DNA of 64,000 nucleotides from Atriophallophorus winterbourni (Eukaryota; Platyhelminthes; Trematoda; Plagiorchiida; Microphallidae), in the NCBI GenBank assembly GCA_013407085.1, contig JACCGJ010025938.1, forward strand, positions 120,591 to 184,590, given 5' to 3'. The first letter of the stretch is position 1. The number at the start of each line of letters is the position of its first letter. Positions 45,601 through 60,600 of this stretch are shown piece by piece. The notes below the pieces were generated by a model. The model saw nothing but the letters and a program-made list of their open reading frames with translations, ran no database searches and was not told where the DNA came from. A program made the position numbers and the translations under genes.

Positions 45601-48600
45601 CATGCTTACTCGTCATAAATTTAGTCAACGAGAAGAGTGAGGCGAGCAGATTGAAGGCGGCCGTATGATGGAAAATTTGAGATGAAGATCAGCGAGTATT
45701 CTATGGTAATTTATTGATCACATTATGAATGTTCGTATAAATCGATGCGGATTTGTATGACAGTCGTAACCAATAGGCGGGCAATTAGAGTGACACTAGT
45801 AGCCAAATACGTTCTCTACGAACATTACACTGACTTAATCTATTTTTGAAGGTAGTTTATTTAAAAACGAAAAAATAATATTAGTTTACCACGGTGAACA
45901 AATGTACTTAAAACAATTAGAACGTAGACTTTAATTAAAGGGATGTTAGCACCAGGAACGTACCTTCAAATAGTAATAGGCGACCAGCATGCTAAAGGCC
46001 AATAACGTGTGTATCACTGCTAGTACAGCAATGAGTGGTGCAATGTAGGCACTGGAATCGGCCAATGTTATCCACTCTTCCACTTCTTCTCCTTCGTTCC
46101 CTAGATGACCATTGAGATCTACAGAGTGGGATTCATCACCATCACCTTCAATCGGACCTTGATGAACCTGGTTCAGAGGAGACAAGAAAATATACCGACT
46201 TTAGTTGCCGTGGATGGAACAGTTGAAAATAAAACAACGGGATAACGGTAAACGCTGTTGTACTCGCTACCGCAAATCTGAGCCTAAAATTTGAGATAAA
46301 TTTGGTATCCATAACGCAACTAGATTGGATTCTGTTGAACGATGGTCATGGAATAACGCTGCAGCTTTCTCATATTCGACATTGTTTGAATATTTCAAAC
46401 CAGACTGTATAAGCGAGAGGCTGAACGAATGTCGTGAATTTCCTGTAACCGTCGCAGATTCTATCCGGAAGCGTTTCTCGAACCAACTTCCAAAACACAA
46501 ATTATAGAAAGGGTAATGTCAGATAGCGGATTTCATAATTACGAAATCCTTATGCCTGGTCAAATTGGATTGGTTTGAGTGCGCTTTTATTCTAGTTATG
46601 AAACCGGACATCAGAATACATTCTACTGAAACAAACAGCTCGGTAATTGAAAACCATGTAGTATTTTTCTCTCCATTTTTTAACAGTTAACCTTCTGATA
46701 TAAGAATTTTATCAGTTCAACGATACTTTCATCCTTGCTTTAGCATTTACAAGGATCAAGTTGTCCATACCATGTTTCTCATAAAAGCTGGTTGAACGGA
46801 ATATAATTTAAATTTGCGCAGTGTTATAATACGTAACCACAACCAATGACATGTAACATAATCTTAGAGAAAAAGCTGGTATGAAAACTTAACTCTATTC
46901 ACATTTAGCAGTGTATAGTTAGCAGCTGCTTAGAAATACGACCATAAAGCATTACGGTGGTGAACGTATATGTCGTTTACATTGTTCTGTCAAACCCGAA
47001 AAAATGACAATTAACTATCACGTAAGACTTACTTTGAAGAATAGAAGCAAAAAATTGATCAAGAATGCCAATATCAGTGCGCTAATCTTGAACCGATAAA
47101 AGTTCCCAGCGAACAACGAGATAATGTAATTTCTTGTATTGAACTCGGGTTGTTTTACTTCCTCGTCAACTGGAACAGCCTTCTTCGGTACCGAGATCGG
47201 ACGAACTTGCTCCATTACCGCACGGTGGACCGTGGGGCCAGAAACGAGGCCAGCCGTTTGTAGAGTAACTCCTGGCGATGTGCTGCCGACTAAATGTTGC
47301 AGATTAATAGCTATCAGTTCGATTTGAAATGGGAAAAGTGGTCATTCAAGTAAGTATTTCTATACAAACCACAAGCTATCAATTGTTTGCACAATTCTGG
47401 GACTTAAAGGAGTTTAATGAAGTTGATGAGAACAAAGCAAAACACTTTGGTTAAGGTGATGGATGATCACGAAAATGAGTTTATTATTATCCGCATTCAC
47501 ATACATTTCCATCACACACACACACCACGACCAGTTTCATGATGTTCGCACTCATTAAGTGGGCACAATACGCGCAGGATCCGCGTGCGTTGAAGAAGTG
47601 GAGAAGTGTGACTTTATTTCTAACTTTTTTGTTGCTCGTTTCTAATGCATTGACACTCAAAATTTTATTTGTTATCAATTGGAATGCTGATTTTACAAGG
47701 ATAAAAAGGAGTTATTTACTCATGAAGTGAGTGGATAAAGATAATAGAGAATTTGCCTGTTCTTGAACAATTAAACGTTAAGCTTTGAAAGCAAATGTCA
47801 TTTTGTGGTATTAATTAATTGATTAATTAATTAATTAAAAGTCAATGTATGGAGTGCTATTTTTGTGAAATGTTGGTAATTGGACACAGCGTCACGAATG
47901 CTTAGCTTTGAACTTTTTTGATTATAACTCGAGATTAAGTAATAGCGATTAAAGTGTCGACTAAAAATTGGAAATTGGCGGTAGAAATTTTCGGGAATAG
48001 ACTATTTTCTAATTACTTTTAGAAGATTACCAAGCCAAGGTTAACTAACCGTCACTTCCACCAGTGGGTATAAATTGTGCTGATCCGCTTGGTCTCATTC
48101 CCATATCCATAGACGAAGTTGAAGGTGGTTTCATCGCGGCGTACCGGCGTTGCATCAGTTCAAGTTCCACAGGATTAACTCGCTCCAATAATAGTTGCTG
48201 CTCCTCCGAAAGCAACCACCACTGAAACTCCTGCTAAGTAGCAAACGAGTAAATCAATTGCTTTCTTGTTGACCGGAAAACACCAAACGGTAAGCAGCAT
48301 ATAACATACCTGTGTTGGCGCTAGCGTTAAGGATGCACCGTGCATGTCGCACATTTCGGGTGTAAATGCGCTATCCTGAGGACGAGCACCATCGTTGGAT
48401 GCCATAGAAACCAAAACGTGCCAGCCGAATTCAACAACCCATCGCACACCGCGACTTAGACAAATTAAAATTCCTATTTGTAGCCCGAGTGTCGATATGG
48501 CGAGATCAGTCAGTGTCATTTGACGGATGGTTTTCCATCCATTTAAAAGGTGGGAAGGTCGTAGGCAAGAAAACAAACCCGTGAACGCTCGACCAATGAA

Positions 48601-51600
48601 AGCCAAATGCGTTACTTCCAAGAAGCGATTGAATGCGGCTGTCTGGAAACAACGGAAAATTTATGATAAGCAGCTGTTAATCCATTTTAACAAAATGTGA
48701 GATAAAATAACGAGGTATCGAGAATTCCTCCACTGCATGTGCGTTTTCTTTCAGATTGCATTTATTAGGAAGGAACAGTATAGTCAGCTTTCGTCTGCCT
48801 CGCAGCAACAGATGTTTCTTTAAAAAGTTTCGATGTTGAAGCAGCTGACGGATGCGATTTGAAAGCATCATCTAATCGTGATAAGCACGATTAAAAAGTG
48901 GATCATGCCGTAAAATGTATATTTCCCTACTAAATCTAGCAATGGAGTCCACGCTGTTCATCTTCATCAAATAGGGAGACAAAGGCTATGATCTGTTTGT
49001 CTAAATCCATTAAACCAAAGTCACGATTTGACATTGTGTGTACAGAATTTCGAAAATAATGTCAATCCGATCGAGACACGTTTCGCCTGGTAGTTACTTA
49101 CTTATTAAATTCAGCCTTAAGTGATTGACAAGACACAACTCGTCTACAAGATTTCTTATTTCGTTTGCGTACGCAGTCAAGCCCGATATTTATTCTCATG
49201 GCAGATCCATATTAACCGTAGCTTTCTTAACACCGGCATTAAGATTTTCTCAAGTGTCAATTTTCTCTCATACCTCTCCAAATTTCTTAGTATTCAGCGT
49301 CTTAACGATATGTCCGGTAAGTGTTCGAAAGGAGTCACTAATCCATCCAACTTGCACGTTCTTGATAATTTCTTGTCCGCTGCGCTGTCATCACTATTTG
49401 TCCTTGCTGATCACATGCCATTTAAATTGTACTCAAGTCATCAAATAATGTTGGTTCTTCAAACACTCTGTTGATTTCAATATAATCCAATTAAGTTTTT
49501 CTCAAATCCCTCGCCCTAGTTCTAGACCTAGGCAACTCGTGAAGTGTACTCTGTCAAGAATCTACAGGCAGCTTGTTTGCTTGTGAAGGTGAATCTCAAA
49601 ATTCAAATCCAGTCTGAAAATAGGTACTTTCTTTGAATTTCGAAAAATGTGCTGAGCTTGCATGTGTGAGAATGTGAGCACCACAATATATCTGTCGTTT
49701 ATAAGTTCCTCGAGCGCTTGGGCTGCAATCACTTTGTGAATTTCGAGTTCCACAACGTGGTTCTTGGCAAGAACCCTAAGTGGCATTTGGCATTCATTTG
49801 CTTGTGTTGAATTTGTGTTCATCGCCAATCGGCGTGGTAAACGTCGTGAAGCAATCCACACTAATCTTACTTTATCTAGAATTAATTCCACAGACCTGAC
49901 TGGACAGAAACATGTCAAATATCTAGTCGTCACAATTTCCGAAAACCCTACTCGGGCTCATCATCTCAATTTTCTTGTTAGTAGAGTTCGTGTTGTATTC
50001 AGTAAGTGAGGCTAAGTGAGGCTAAATGCATTTAATCGATGGAAATTCACGAGTGAGCCAATCAGTAAAACATATTGATTTTCTTTTAATGCTCATTTTG
50101 ATCATTGTTCACGTTCATTCACTTGGTGCACAAGCGCGGCTTCTGAATTAAACCGGTTTGGTTAGAGTGCCGTTGTGGGGACTAACCGATCTAGGTCTGG
50201 CAGGCTGCTGTAATCTAAGCATCATAACAGTTCTTTGTACGTCTTCGTCTTCGTTCTCTTGGCGTTGAGTCTAAACTAATTTCTCACTTTATATTTCTTT
50301 TTTATATTACGTCATATTTCGTACTTTTAACTTGCTATATGTTCGGCACTTTTTTCAAAAGACTTCTTGTTGCTCAGATAACGTTTTACCAGTAACGTTT
50401 CACGAGCGAGCTCTGTTTTATCGAGTTTTTCAACGTGAAACAACATATTAACCTCAATGATAATTCACACCCGCTGCATAACGATTTCTTTAAAATTCAA
50501 TCTTCCTCAAAGACTCAATCAAAGTAGAAGAAGAAAAAATTTCTTTATTCGAGTACACGGATTTTCAGCGATATAATACTTTTATATCGGATGTCCTTAT
50601 CCAATTGGCATCAAGAAACCTTTGTCAAAAGTAACTGCTTATCGAACAATCACCGTCAAATATAGCTCGCTGATATTATATGTATATTTTCTGCTGAGCA
50701 TCCTTAAAATAAGTAAGCAAGATTTTGATATGCGATTCGTTATGGTGAATAAAGAATGTGTCATTCATATATCGTACGTACATATGTAGTTTCTAGAGGA
50801 CTGATTTCAATGGTTCATGCTCTAGATTGGCCATAAAAACATCCGCTAATAAAGGTCTTGGATACGAACTCATGACTACTCCATCGACTTGTCGATAAGT
50901 ATTGCCTTTGGACGAAAATCGTACGTTCATTGTACATCATAGAAGTAGTTCTTTCAATGTACTGTTTTGGAATGGGAACGTCGATGCTACTAATCCCACC
51001 TGTTACCCGCATGATTGTTAACATCACATTGTAGTCCGAAACAAACTTGCGTTGATTTTAAGTTATTTGAGAATGTCGCGCTGAGATTTTTCTGTTAGAT
51101 GAAGTGCTGTGAATACATGAGCATACAGAATAGGGACACACCCGGTACACGGAATGTAAGTTGGTTATTCGTAGGGCATCAAGTTCATCAGTGTACTACT
51201 GTGAATTATAGTATTCATAACCTAGTAAAACATCAGATGGTACCATTACATATTTATATTTGACAGTTGTGACTTACATGAAGCTGAGAAAAACGGAAAT
51301 AAAAGTATTCAAACGCATGAATTGTTGAGCTTGATGTGAAATACCTATAAATATATCCTCCACTCTAATTATATGTTCTATTCACAATGAATTTTTTAAT
51401 TATTTTATTGATTTGTTCAAAAATTCAATGATTGGTCAGTGAATTTGTCTGATTGACATCACATCGTCTAGCCATTTATTTTCCAAAATGATGGATATGT
51501 AATCCAAACACTATCACACCGAATCTGCGTCAGTGGTTGTTCACAGTCAAACATTTACTCGAAAAGAATCGAGCATTTACCGTCACTTACTCTACTAAGC

Positions 51601-54600
51601 GCGGTATCAGCCTCGTTTCCGCTGATTTCCTGTGCATGTTGCATTTCGAAAATTGTATCTTCGCAGAAGTTGACGAACGCTTCCAATTTCTCTTTGTCTC
51701 CACTTTCACCAACAACCGAGTGCAAAAAAGATCTTTTGGATTCTTTAATCTGTGGAGCTTCCCACTGATCAATGTGTTGTTGTCGGATCTCGAAGTAGAC
51801 ACGTTCGATTCGCCCGTTAGCACCAGTGATTTCGATGCGACCCAGATGAGGTTCGAAGACATCCAATACGCCACGAGCCTTGGAAACCAGCCTTTCTAGG
51901 CTTGATGTGTTGAATACAAAGTGTGTTCGTGATAAAAATTCATGAAATAATGGTTCGGTATCACAAAAGCCACAAATTGAAACGTTAATGGTGTGATGTT
52001 TTTCCTGTTGCTCGCTTGCACATTCCAACCAGCTTCAAGCTGTTTGCTCTCATCAGAAAGAGACAGCACGATTGGATACAGTCAACCTTTGTAAATAGCA
52101 GAGGATGTGGATGTGATTGTTTATGGGCACTACACAGTTTGACCCGCATTCGTTTAATGAAGCTTTGCTTGAGCACCAGGGCTCATCCTGTCGACTTGAT
52201 CTATTAGTGGTTCAAACTTGGTTTTTCCTTTACTTGGCACAATATGAAGCATGCCGAAACTGGAATTGTAGTGCACGTGGGTGTGGTGAATGAAAAAACA
52301 TTGGTTGTTCACAAGCGTTTTATCGCTTAACCCAGAATCATTCACTGAATCAATATTACAGCACCATGAAATCTTGTAGCAAACAAGAAACAATCAATCA
52401 CCAAATACAACCCCATTGGAACCCAAAACAAGAAACGGGTGGCATGTTATTAATGCTACGAATATCAGTTCCTTAGAGATGAATTTATAACGTTAGAGTT
52501 GGTCAGCTTGAAATCGAGGCATCAAATACAAAGCATCATTTATCTTAGCCATGTAATCATATTGTTGATTTTGCCAAAATATACATATTTGCATGCCTTT
52601 TCACCAAACACCAGTGCTGTTTGTGAACATATGGTAGGAATAGTAAGCTCTAGATACGTATGCTTTTGAATAATGAAATGGTAAATAAAGCTGGAACTAT
52701 TAAGCCTATGTACGATTAGATTGTCACAACCGCCTGTCCAATCACATGAACACAACGCATGCGAATCATGAGTTTAGTGTCCATACATCGTGATTGCAAG
52801 TAGCACAAAACCTGTTGTGGGTGTGATGAAAAGGCACGCAAGCATGGGTATTTTGTTCAAGCAGATGCGTTTCACTGTATCCATATGTGCTTTGTGCTTT
52901 TACGTGATTGAACGGCTTGACTGTACAAATCTTATCCAACAGTGGCTTCAGAGACCAAGCTAGTTTACCTTGTTGGATTTTCTGTATAATCCAAACGTCC
53001 AGCACATTTGGTACACACCGCGTACAGTGCTAAAGTGCTGAATGTGTAATTAGAAGTCCACCCTACCACTCATTATATCTCCATCAGAAATTTGTGAAAT
53101 TTGTGTTGTTCAATTTGAAAATTATTCAGTTGTACATTTTAGACATTTGCGCCCGTTTCTTCAAACACCCAAGCTCCAAGAGCAAGGCACAAACGTAAGG
53201 GAATTCACTTACCGTGGGTCAAACGGGACGTGCTCGGAAAGATTGGTTAAAAGAAGTGCGAAATTGAAACCGATGTCTTCGGCGGGATTATAGAAGCGCT
53301 CGGTAAATTCCTTGAAGTCAACTTTGCCGTCTGCGTTGGTATCGACACATGCGATGATATAACCGATCTCTTCTCTGTCGTAAATTGCGAAGGGGAAATT
53401 CAATCACCGTTTAAAATTCTTCGCATGATATCAATTTTATTGGGTTGGTATGTAAACAAGAATAGCATATTGTTCGAGGATTTACGTTCGATTCTTTTGT
53501 TTTTGGTACCTTTGAATGTTTAGCTTGTTGAGGAACTTAATGTATGGATAAAAAGTCCCTAAAACAAGGTATTGATTGTCTAAGTTCGCTCAAGATTAGC
53601 AAAATCTCGGTTCATTCTCACCATTTATGCACTTTAGCTGCATGTTAGTTTTGCACTGTTGACATCGGACTTTTTGGCACTTTGTTCTCTTGCGATATGC
53701 TGGGGTGCAGTGTTCTGTATATCATCTGAGAGCTCGTGATTGGCGATTTTTACTCTTGATCAATTCACGCCCTTTGCGTTTTGACGGACTACGTCTACAT
53801 TAATTGAAAATATTATGTGCGATGCGTGGAATTTCATCTATTTATACAATAAGCCAGTTTCTGGATGCTACTTGATACAGCTAAAAGATGTGTATCAGAA
53901 AATAATCGAAACAAGCTTTTGACTCCGCTGGCTTCAAGCACCCATACAATGGGTAACTCATGGATGATAATCTGCGAATACAAATTCGAATTGCCAGCTT
54001 TAAATGCAAAATATTTTTTCAGTATCGGCCAGTCAGAAAATGAAAGTACATAATAAATTGGTAAAAAGTAGTTGTTAATTCTCATCTGCGGTATAGTCAA
54101 ATCACAATGGCTATGAAACATGGGTGAGTTTCAATCAAGTCCTAGTAATCAATGCGAATTCTATAGAAAACCTGCGTCAAAACTGGCGGGTAATCACAAA
54201 TAATGTCCTGTACATAATTCAAAACGTTTCAAGTTTTCATTGCTCACAATCCGTATTTTTCTTCTCTTCTCTTGCACAACTCCTTTTACCAGCGACAAGA
54301 TTAGAAAATGTTCTGGTTAATACAAAAAACTTACGATGTGTATGTTTTTTGTTGCTCCAACGCCGTGCGAAATTCTCGGTGGGAAATCCAGCCATCCCCG
54401 TTCACATCAAATGCCTGTTACGAAGCACAAATTCGATATAGGAGTTTCTAAGATCAATGGGGCGGAATAAAGGAATTTTCCCATGAAGAGTTAGAATACA
54501 ACATTACAATGTCATGGATTTTGACCTGGCGAATTCAAGGTGCAATTTGCCAGTGTTGACAACAGCCTTCAAGTAATAGGAAACGAAACAAGAAGGATAA

Positions 54601-57600
54601 ACCTAAATCTAAATGAAACGATTTTGTAAACAAGCAAAGAGTTCAACTACGCCAAGAAGTGTGAAAGAGAATAATATCGCAGAGACAGGTTCACTGGTGC
54701 AGTGCTGTACGGACCAATGATAATAAGTTGTAAGAGTGTGTGATCCATGAAGTATAATCCGAACGATTGCCTTCAGTTAAGCGAAAAATTTTGAAACCCT
54801 TGTTCAAAATTAAGTTGATGAAATTGAACCAACAAAAGGTGCTTACGTACCGATAACGCACTAATTCTATCGCTTCTGGAACGGAATTCCTTGTGTATTT
54901 TCCAGTGAATATACTTAACATTAGCAAGATAATATATAGTAGTGCTCACATCCTGATTCCTTACACACCACAACCGATATCTGGCTGTTTGCTGTCACCA
55001 GGTGGAGACAGTACGATCAGATTCAGTGAGCTTTGAAACAGTGGTAAAGTGGTAAACAAAGTTATACTTTATGCCACTGTTGAATAAATTTCATTTGTAT
55101 CATAATGGCTCATACTGGTTTCACACATAATTATGAAATTGCAGTAACTGATTGAGAGCTAGCATTTAACCAGAACCACAAAGATGCAGCACTAAAAGAC
55201 ACAGTAGATGAAACAACACTCAAATTGAATCATGAATTCAATTGAGCATCTTAATTGAGTACAAGGAAGGCATCACAATAGAATCCTGTTGCAGTGCCCG
55301 ATGATAAGCAGTTCAACTATGTTTCTTCACGAAAGCATGAAATTCGAGCATCTCTGATCGAAACGAGCGCTTGTATGCCACTGTTGTACGACCAACCTCT
55401 TCAATCACATGTGCCCAAACACATGAGATTGGGTTTAAACCTATGATCATGAACGAAAGTGCTCATTTGCATGGATTTCCACCTTACTACCGGTTTCGTG
55501 CTGTTTACACCCATCAGGTAGAGATAGTAGGATCAGGATCCGCATGCGTTTGAAACAGTGGAAGAGTGATAAACAAGTTGCATTTGTATGTTTTGGGTGT
55601 TTGTGTGATGGAATTGTATGCAAGTGAGCATGTTTGTTCATGATCATGAGTTTAAACCCTATCTCATGTGCTTGGACAGATGTGATTGAGCAGGTTGGTC
55701 GTACCAAACTTATCCAACAGTGGCATACAAGCGCAACTTGTTTACCATTTCTCCACTGTTTCAAACGCATGCGGATCCTGATCTTAATGTCCCTACCTGA
55801 TGAGTGTAAACAGCACGAAACCCATCGTGGGGTGTTTGTGTTGTGGAAATTTATGAAAATGAGGAATTTAGTTTTAAAAAAGATTGTTTCGATGGCGACG
55901 TAGATTTGTAGTTTATATTTTCAGATCCTTCATAATTTTCTCACGATACAACACACTTACTAGTTGGTTAACCCTTTTCAGACTGCGTTTAGTTTTATTT
56001 ATAAAATTAAAAATGTATCGTTAGATCTTCTTACCCTAGATTGCGCAAGCAGCTGAAATGATTTCCCACAAACACAAAATATTGCAAATGATCGACCGGA
56101 TACTTCAACTTTTTGTTTTTTCTTGCATCATTCTACACATCCTTTACGCTTCCCCCGTAATTTTTCCTGGCCTTTTGGAAGAGGATTTTATGATGATCAG
56201 AAGAAGTATTAAGCTCATCTCAACATTGAGTTGTGTTCCCGCTGATGACATTCGAGACACTATTGTTGATCGTCACTTTCGTGAATTCAACAGGTTAATC
56301 GCAACTATTTCCTCTGATTGTTCACATTCACTGAACAAAAGCCTTGCTTCTTGTGAATCTTTTTCCTCCACCCGAAGTTACTATGTCATTCCCTATTCGA
56401 GAACTAACAAATTTAGAAACTCTTTTGTTCCATACATGGCTTGATACATGGTTGATCAGTCGAAAGCTGTTATGGAGTTAAAGAAGCGCTTGAAAATTTT
56501 TTAAATGACGCTGAAATGTTCCAGTTATTCTCCAATTTTTATTTTTCTTATTCGCCTCACATTTGTCTAGCCTATGGTAACCTGACACCTTATTAGCTCA
56601 AGTATCATTTCATTGTGGTGCACTTTATACATTTTATCATATTTGTATTTTGTGGAGAAATTAATGTATTGCTGAAAATTCGTGTACACGAATAAAGTCA
56701 TTCTCTTCTTCTTCTTCTTCTACTTCACGTCGCTATAGCCTCGAACGAGATTTTCAGTACTCTATCACACCGTAGTTATACAAATTGCATATGCGATAAA
56801 GAAAGTTTATTTTTGGGACGTGCATGCTTCGCACAACACTCAAACAAAAACTTTTCCACCTCAACATAGTCTCTAAAACAAATCCACTCACCAAGAAAGC
56901 CTCTGATGTTGTAATCACTTTCATTCGAAGGAATATATCGAAGAATTTCAAAATCATCTGCGTAAGAAATGATGAAAATTTACATCGCGCTAATTTAGTA
57001 AAGAAGCAGCATATCACGAAATGTGATTAGAAGGTTTTAAACCAACCTCCACGTAGGCAGACGACTCGGCTAATGTGTCAACCATCTGTCGTGCAATCGG
57101 GCCATTTACCACGTTGCCTTCGAGCATGGACAGCAGCATGATCATCAGCTCCTTTTGTAGGTTTAAAAACTCACGCAGCAAATCAAGCTGGTTCGGATCT
57201 TTGCTCAGTTTGTCTTGCATTTGTGCCGAGACGTATATGAAACCACCCACTGCATCCCATAGACGACTGTGTGCCAAGGCGAGTTGATTGCCTACACATG
57301 GACCCTAACAAAAGCAATAGCAAATCAATGTGAATCAGAAATGAGTGAATCAGCGTTTAAGAGGTCATTGGAAAAGCAGTTTAAGGGCTGTGTTGGTCAG
57401 ACGTATCGCACGAGCCAAAAGTATATTATTGATTAACCCGGAAATTCAACTTTCAAGTGTAAATATTTGATTTGGGATTCATCGAGACTCCAGTGGTCGC
57501 GGTAAGCATTCGTGGAATAAGGTGAGCGAGATGTTTAAAATCCTGAAGAGTAGCCATGCGTTACAGTAGTAAATCAAATAAAGTGTTAGGGAGTAGTTTC

Positions 57601-60600
57601 CGGGCGTCTGTCATTAAACCACACGGAGCTATTGTTCATATGAAGTTTTCGAAGCAGGAATACGAACTAGTGAATAATCACCCCACCCAAGTCTTCGCAT
57701 AATCCGCCCTAAAATCCTCATAGGCCTGTTTAACAACTGGGCTGAACGAAAGTTTGTGTATGTACCTCTCCATACTGCTTGCAAGGATAGTACATGTTAT
57801 TCGCCCTCAACAGCGCTGGTAAATAGCTGTCGATGCAGAACGAACATATATTACTTTTCTGTCAAAACCCGGTGAGATGTTGTTTCAGTTATTAAAAATT
57901 TCGATAACTCTATTTCTCAACGCAATGCGTCAAATCTCAGATGCTAACGTGTTGCATTTATGTAAACTTGCGTTGGAACGTACGTTTCGATTGGGAAATG
58001 AGATGGGTAAAGCTAAAATTTAGTTGGAAACGAAAGGTTAGACAACAAGATCTCAAAATTGTTTTTTTATCGCTTAAAGCTAGATAAGATATCGTCACCG
58101 CTAGGATACTCGTAATTTTTAAAAATTCTGACCACTTTATAAAACGTAGTAAGTTCGATTCCTGGTAATAATTTTGAAAGCATGTTGATCGGGCGAAGTA
58201 CTGAGATATTTCTGATGCGTGAAATGATCCATAACTGTGAGATGTGCTTTATCTTTTTATTTGTATTCTTCTTATTACATTCATTATGTTTCTATTTGTA
58301 CGCATGAAATAAAATAAATAACAAACTCAGGGGTATAAAGTAGAAAACATCATGTTGATTTAAATTATTACAATGAAATAGTTAATATATTTACCACAGA
58401 AACGAGAAGCGATTGTGCCTAGGTTCATCAGATACGACCAGTAAATTTCGACGTACATCATCAGATGCAGCATGTCATTGGTGGCAAGTATCAAATGGTT
58501 GACTACCTTCTAACCAAGAAATAAAATTCCTATGTAAATGAGAAAGGTTGAACTTGAAAAGACTGGAAGGGAATTGGTTGCCACCGCATAACATGGAAGG
58601 CTTATGAGATTCACCTATAAAAACAACGGGAACGTTTCGTTCTCCGTCAATTGAATATTAAACGTGATTAATTAGCGTTTTCTGGGGAATGTAACGAGCG
58701 TAAAGCTAGAAGTGAATTGTGTGAAATGTGTAAGATACAAATGCTTGATTACAAGGAGGAATTTAGCAGCGACTTTTGGCAGACAACGTAGAGGGCTAAC
58801 ACAATTACATAAATTTTAGCAAGGTTTAGCGCTAACGCTCAATGAAAATGAATGGTTTGCACTTTTGTGTGCAGTTTCGATGTCTCATCTCAAATCTGTT
58901 CAATTTTTTATCGGCGCTCAGAATTTTAAGCTTAGTTTTAAATGAATAAATAAGCGAAGCATATGGGACTGACCTGAATGTATTCTGTCAGGCTACGAAA
59001 AACTTGTTTGCCGATTTTGATAGCCCGCACGAAGCTACTCTTGCCTGAATTGTCAATTGTCTCCTTGTTGGAATAGTGCCAGTAGAAATCCATGATAGAT
59101 TCTTGTAAACGCAATAAGTAATCGACGGTGGATATGATCAAATTGACCGACACCGTATTTCCAGCTTGGGTTCGTAAATAGTCCTGAAAGGCTGAAAGCA
59201 GGTGTACAAATTTATTATTAAAAATAGAAAGGATAAAATCACCAAAATTCTGTGGCTATCACAAATTTATAGTGAACACAGCTGTGAAAGATTCAACCAG
59301 TGCGCTTCTCGATCAGTAGTAAAATTAATTACAAACTTGATACGTATGTTCGACTCAGGATGATAAAATATCGCACACTCCAAACTACGTAAAAGCCTTT
59401 CAACGCTGGCAAAGAATTGACCTAACCGTGAATTTGCTTCTTAATAATACGCTAAGAGAAGCATTGGTTTTAGGTATAAGTTCGTGTGTTCGATCTGAGA
59501 TGTATTTCACCCGGAAGATGCTAAAATATGAGATCCACACTTCACGCGATTATTTTGAAAAGATAATAAATAAGTTGAAAATGGAAAGAACAAACATACT
59601 GCATTGAACAATATGAATTACAGCCGAATAGTTGCATGCATTTCCATCACAAGTACACAGCAAAACCGGGTTATGTTGTTTGCATACGCATGGCATGAAA
59701 CAGTTGAGAAATGATAAACCAGGTATGGACTTGTAACTCAATGTTGGATAACGTTGGCACGATCGTATTGTCCTGTCTCATATGCCAACACACACGCACA
59801 TGTGGTCAAACCCATGGACCTGAACGATAATTAGCATTTGCATGCATTTCCATCACAAAACATCTCATGACCAGCTTTGTGCTGATTGTACTCATCATGT
59901 AGGAAACAGTAGAATCAGGATCCGCATATCTTGAAGCACATGTATGTGGGTACACGTGATTGAACAGGCTGGTCATGCCAACTTTATCATGCAATGGCTT
60001 AATAGCTGAATAGACTTAAAAGATTCTACATTGAGAAAACCAGACATTGCGAGACTAAGTCACGAGTATTAAGGAATAAAGTTGGGGTCTAAATTTGTTG
60101 TCACTAGCAGCACTGTTGATCTTATCTCGAACAGCATATTCGGAATTTCAGATAAAACAATAATGGCGCATTTTACACATCAAATGAAATTTATTCCAAA
60201 AATTGCTTGCTGTTACACATTAAGTTGAAGGCTTTATATTTGTAGCTCTTCGCATTAAATATGAATGAAAATAGTGTTGTTCAATCGCTCACCTAGATTA
60301 TGACCTTCACATAGCAATTGTAGAAAGCGGAATATTTTGCACGTGAAATCGGCATCATAGAGATTGGTAATGCCCTTCATGTCTGACAGACCGACCGCTA
60401 AACCTTCCGCTTTGTTGCACCTGGGAATGGGATTTCACTAAATGAAATCTGACTCATAACGAGCAACAATGCGCTAAACATAAACAATTCGGATAAAGTA
60501 AATAGAAAGATAAACTGCGCTTGTGCGCCATTGTCCATTAATGCAGCTGTTTTCCACTTTGGGCAAGTCGCATACGAATACTGTTTCTTCGCACTCATTG

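Noticed and set aside
49121..49474. Plus-strand 117-codon open frame in a RyR intron
   Set aside because: No recognisable domain; adjacent sequence is decayed LINE, so it is at best part of that remnant.
51537..51899. Plus-strand 120-codon open frame
   Set aside because: Antisense shadow of the RyR exon 51591-51900.
54124..54441. Plus-strand 105-codon open frame
   Set aside because: Overlaps the EF-hand 1 exon on the opposite strand; no recognisable protein features.
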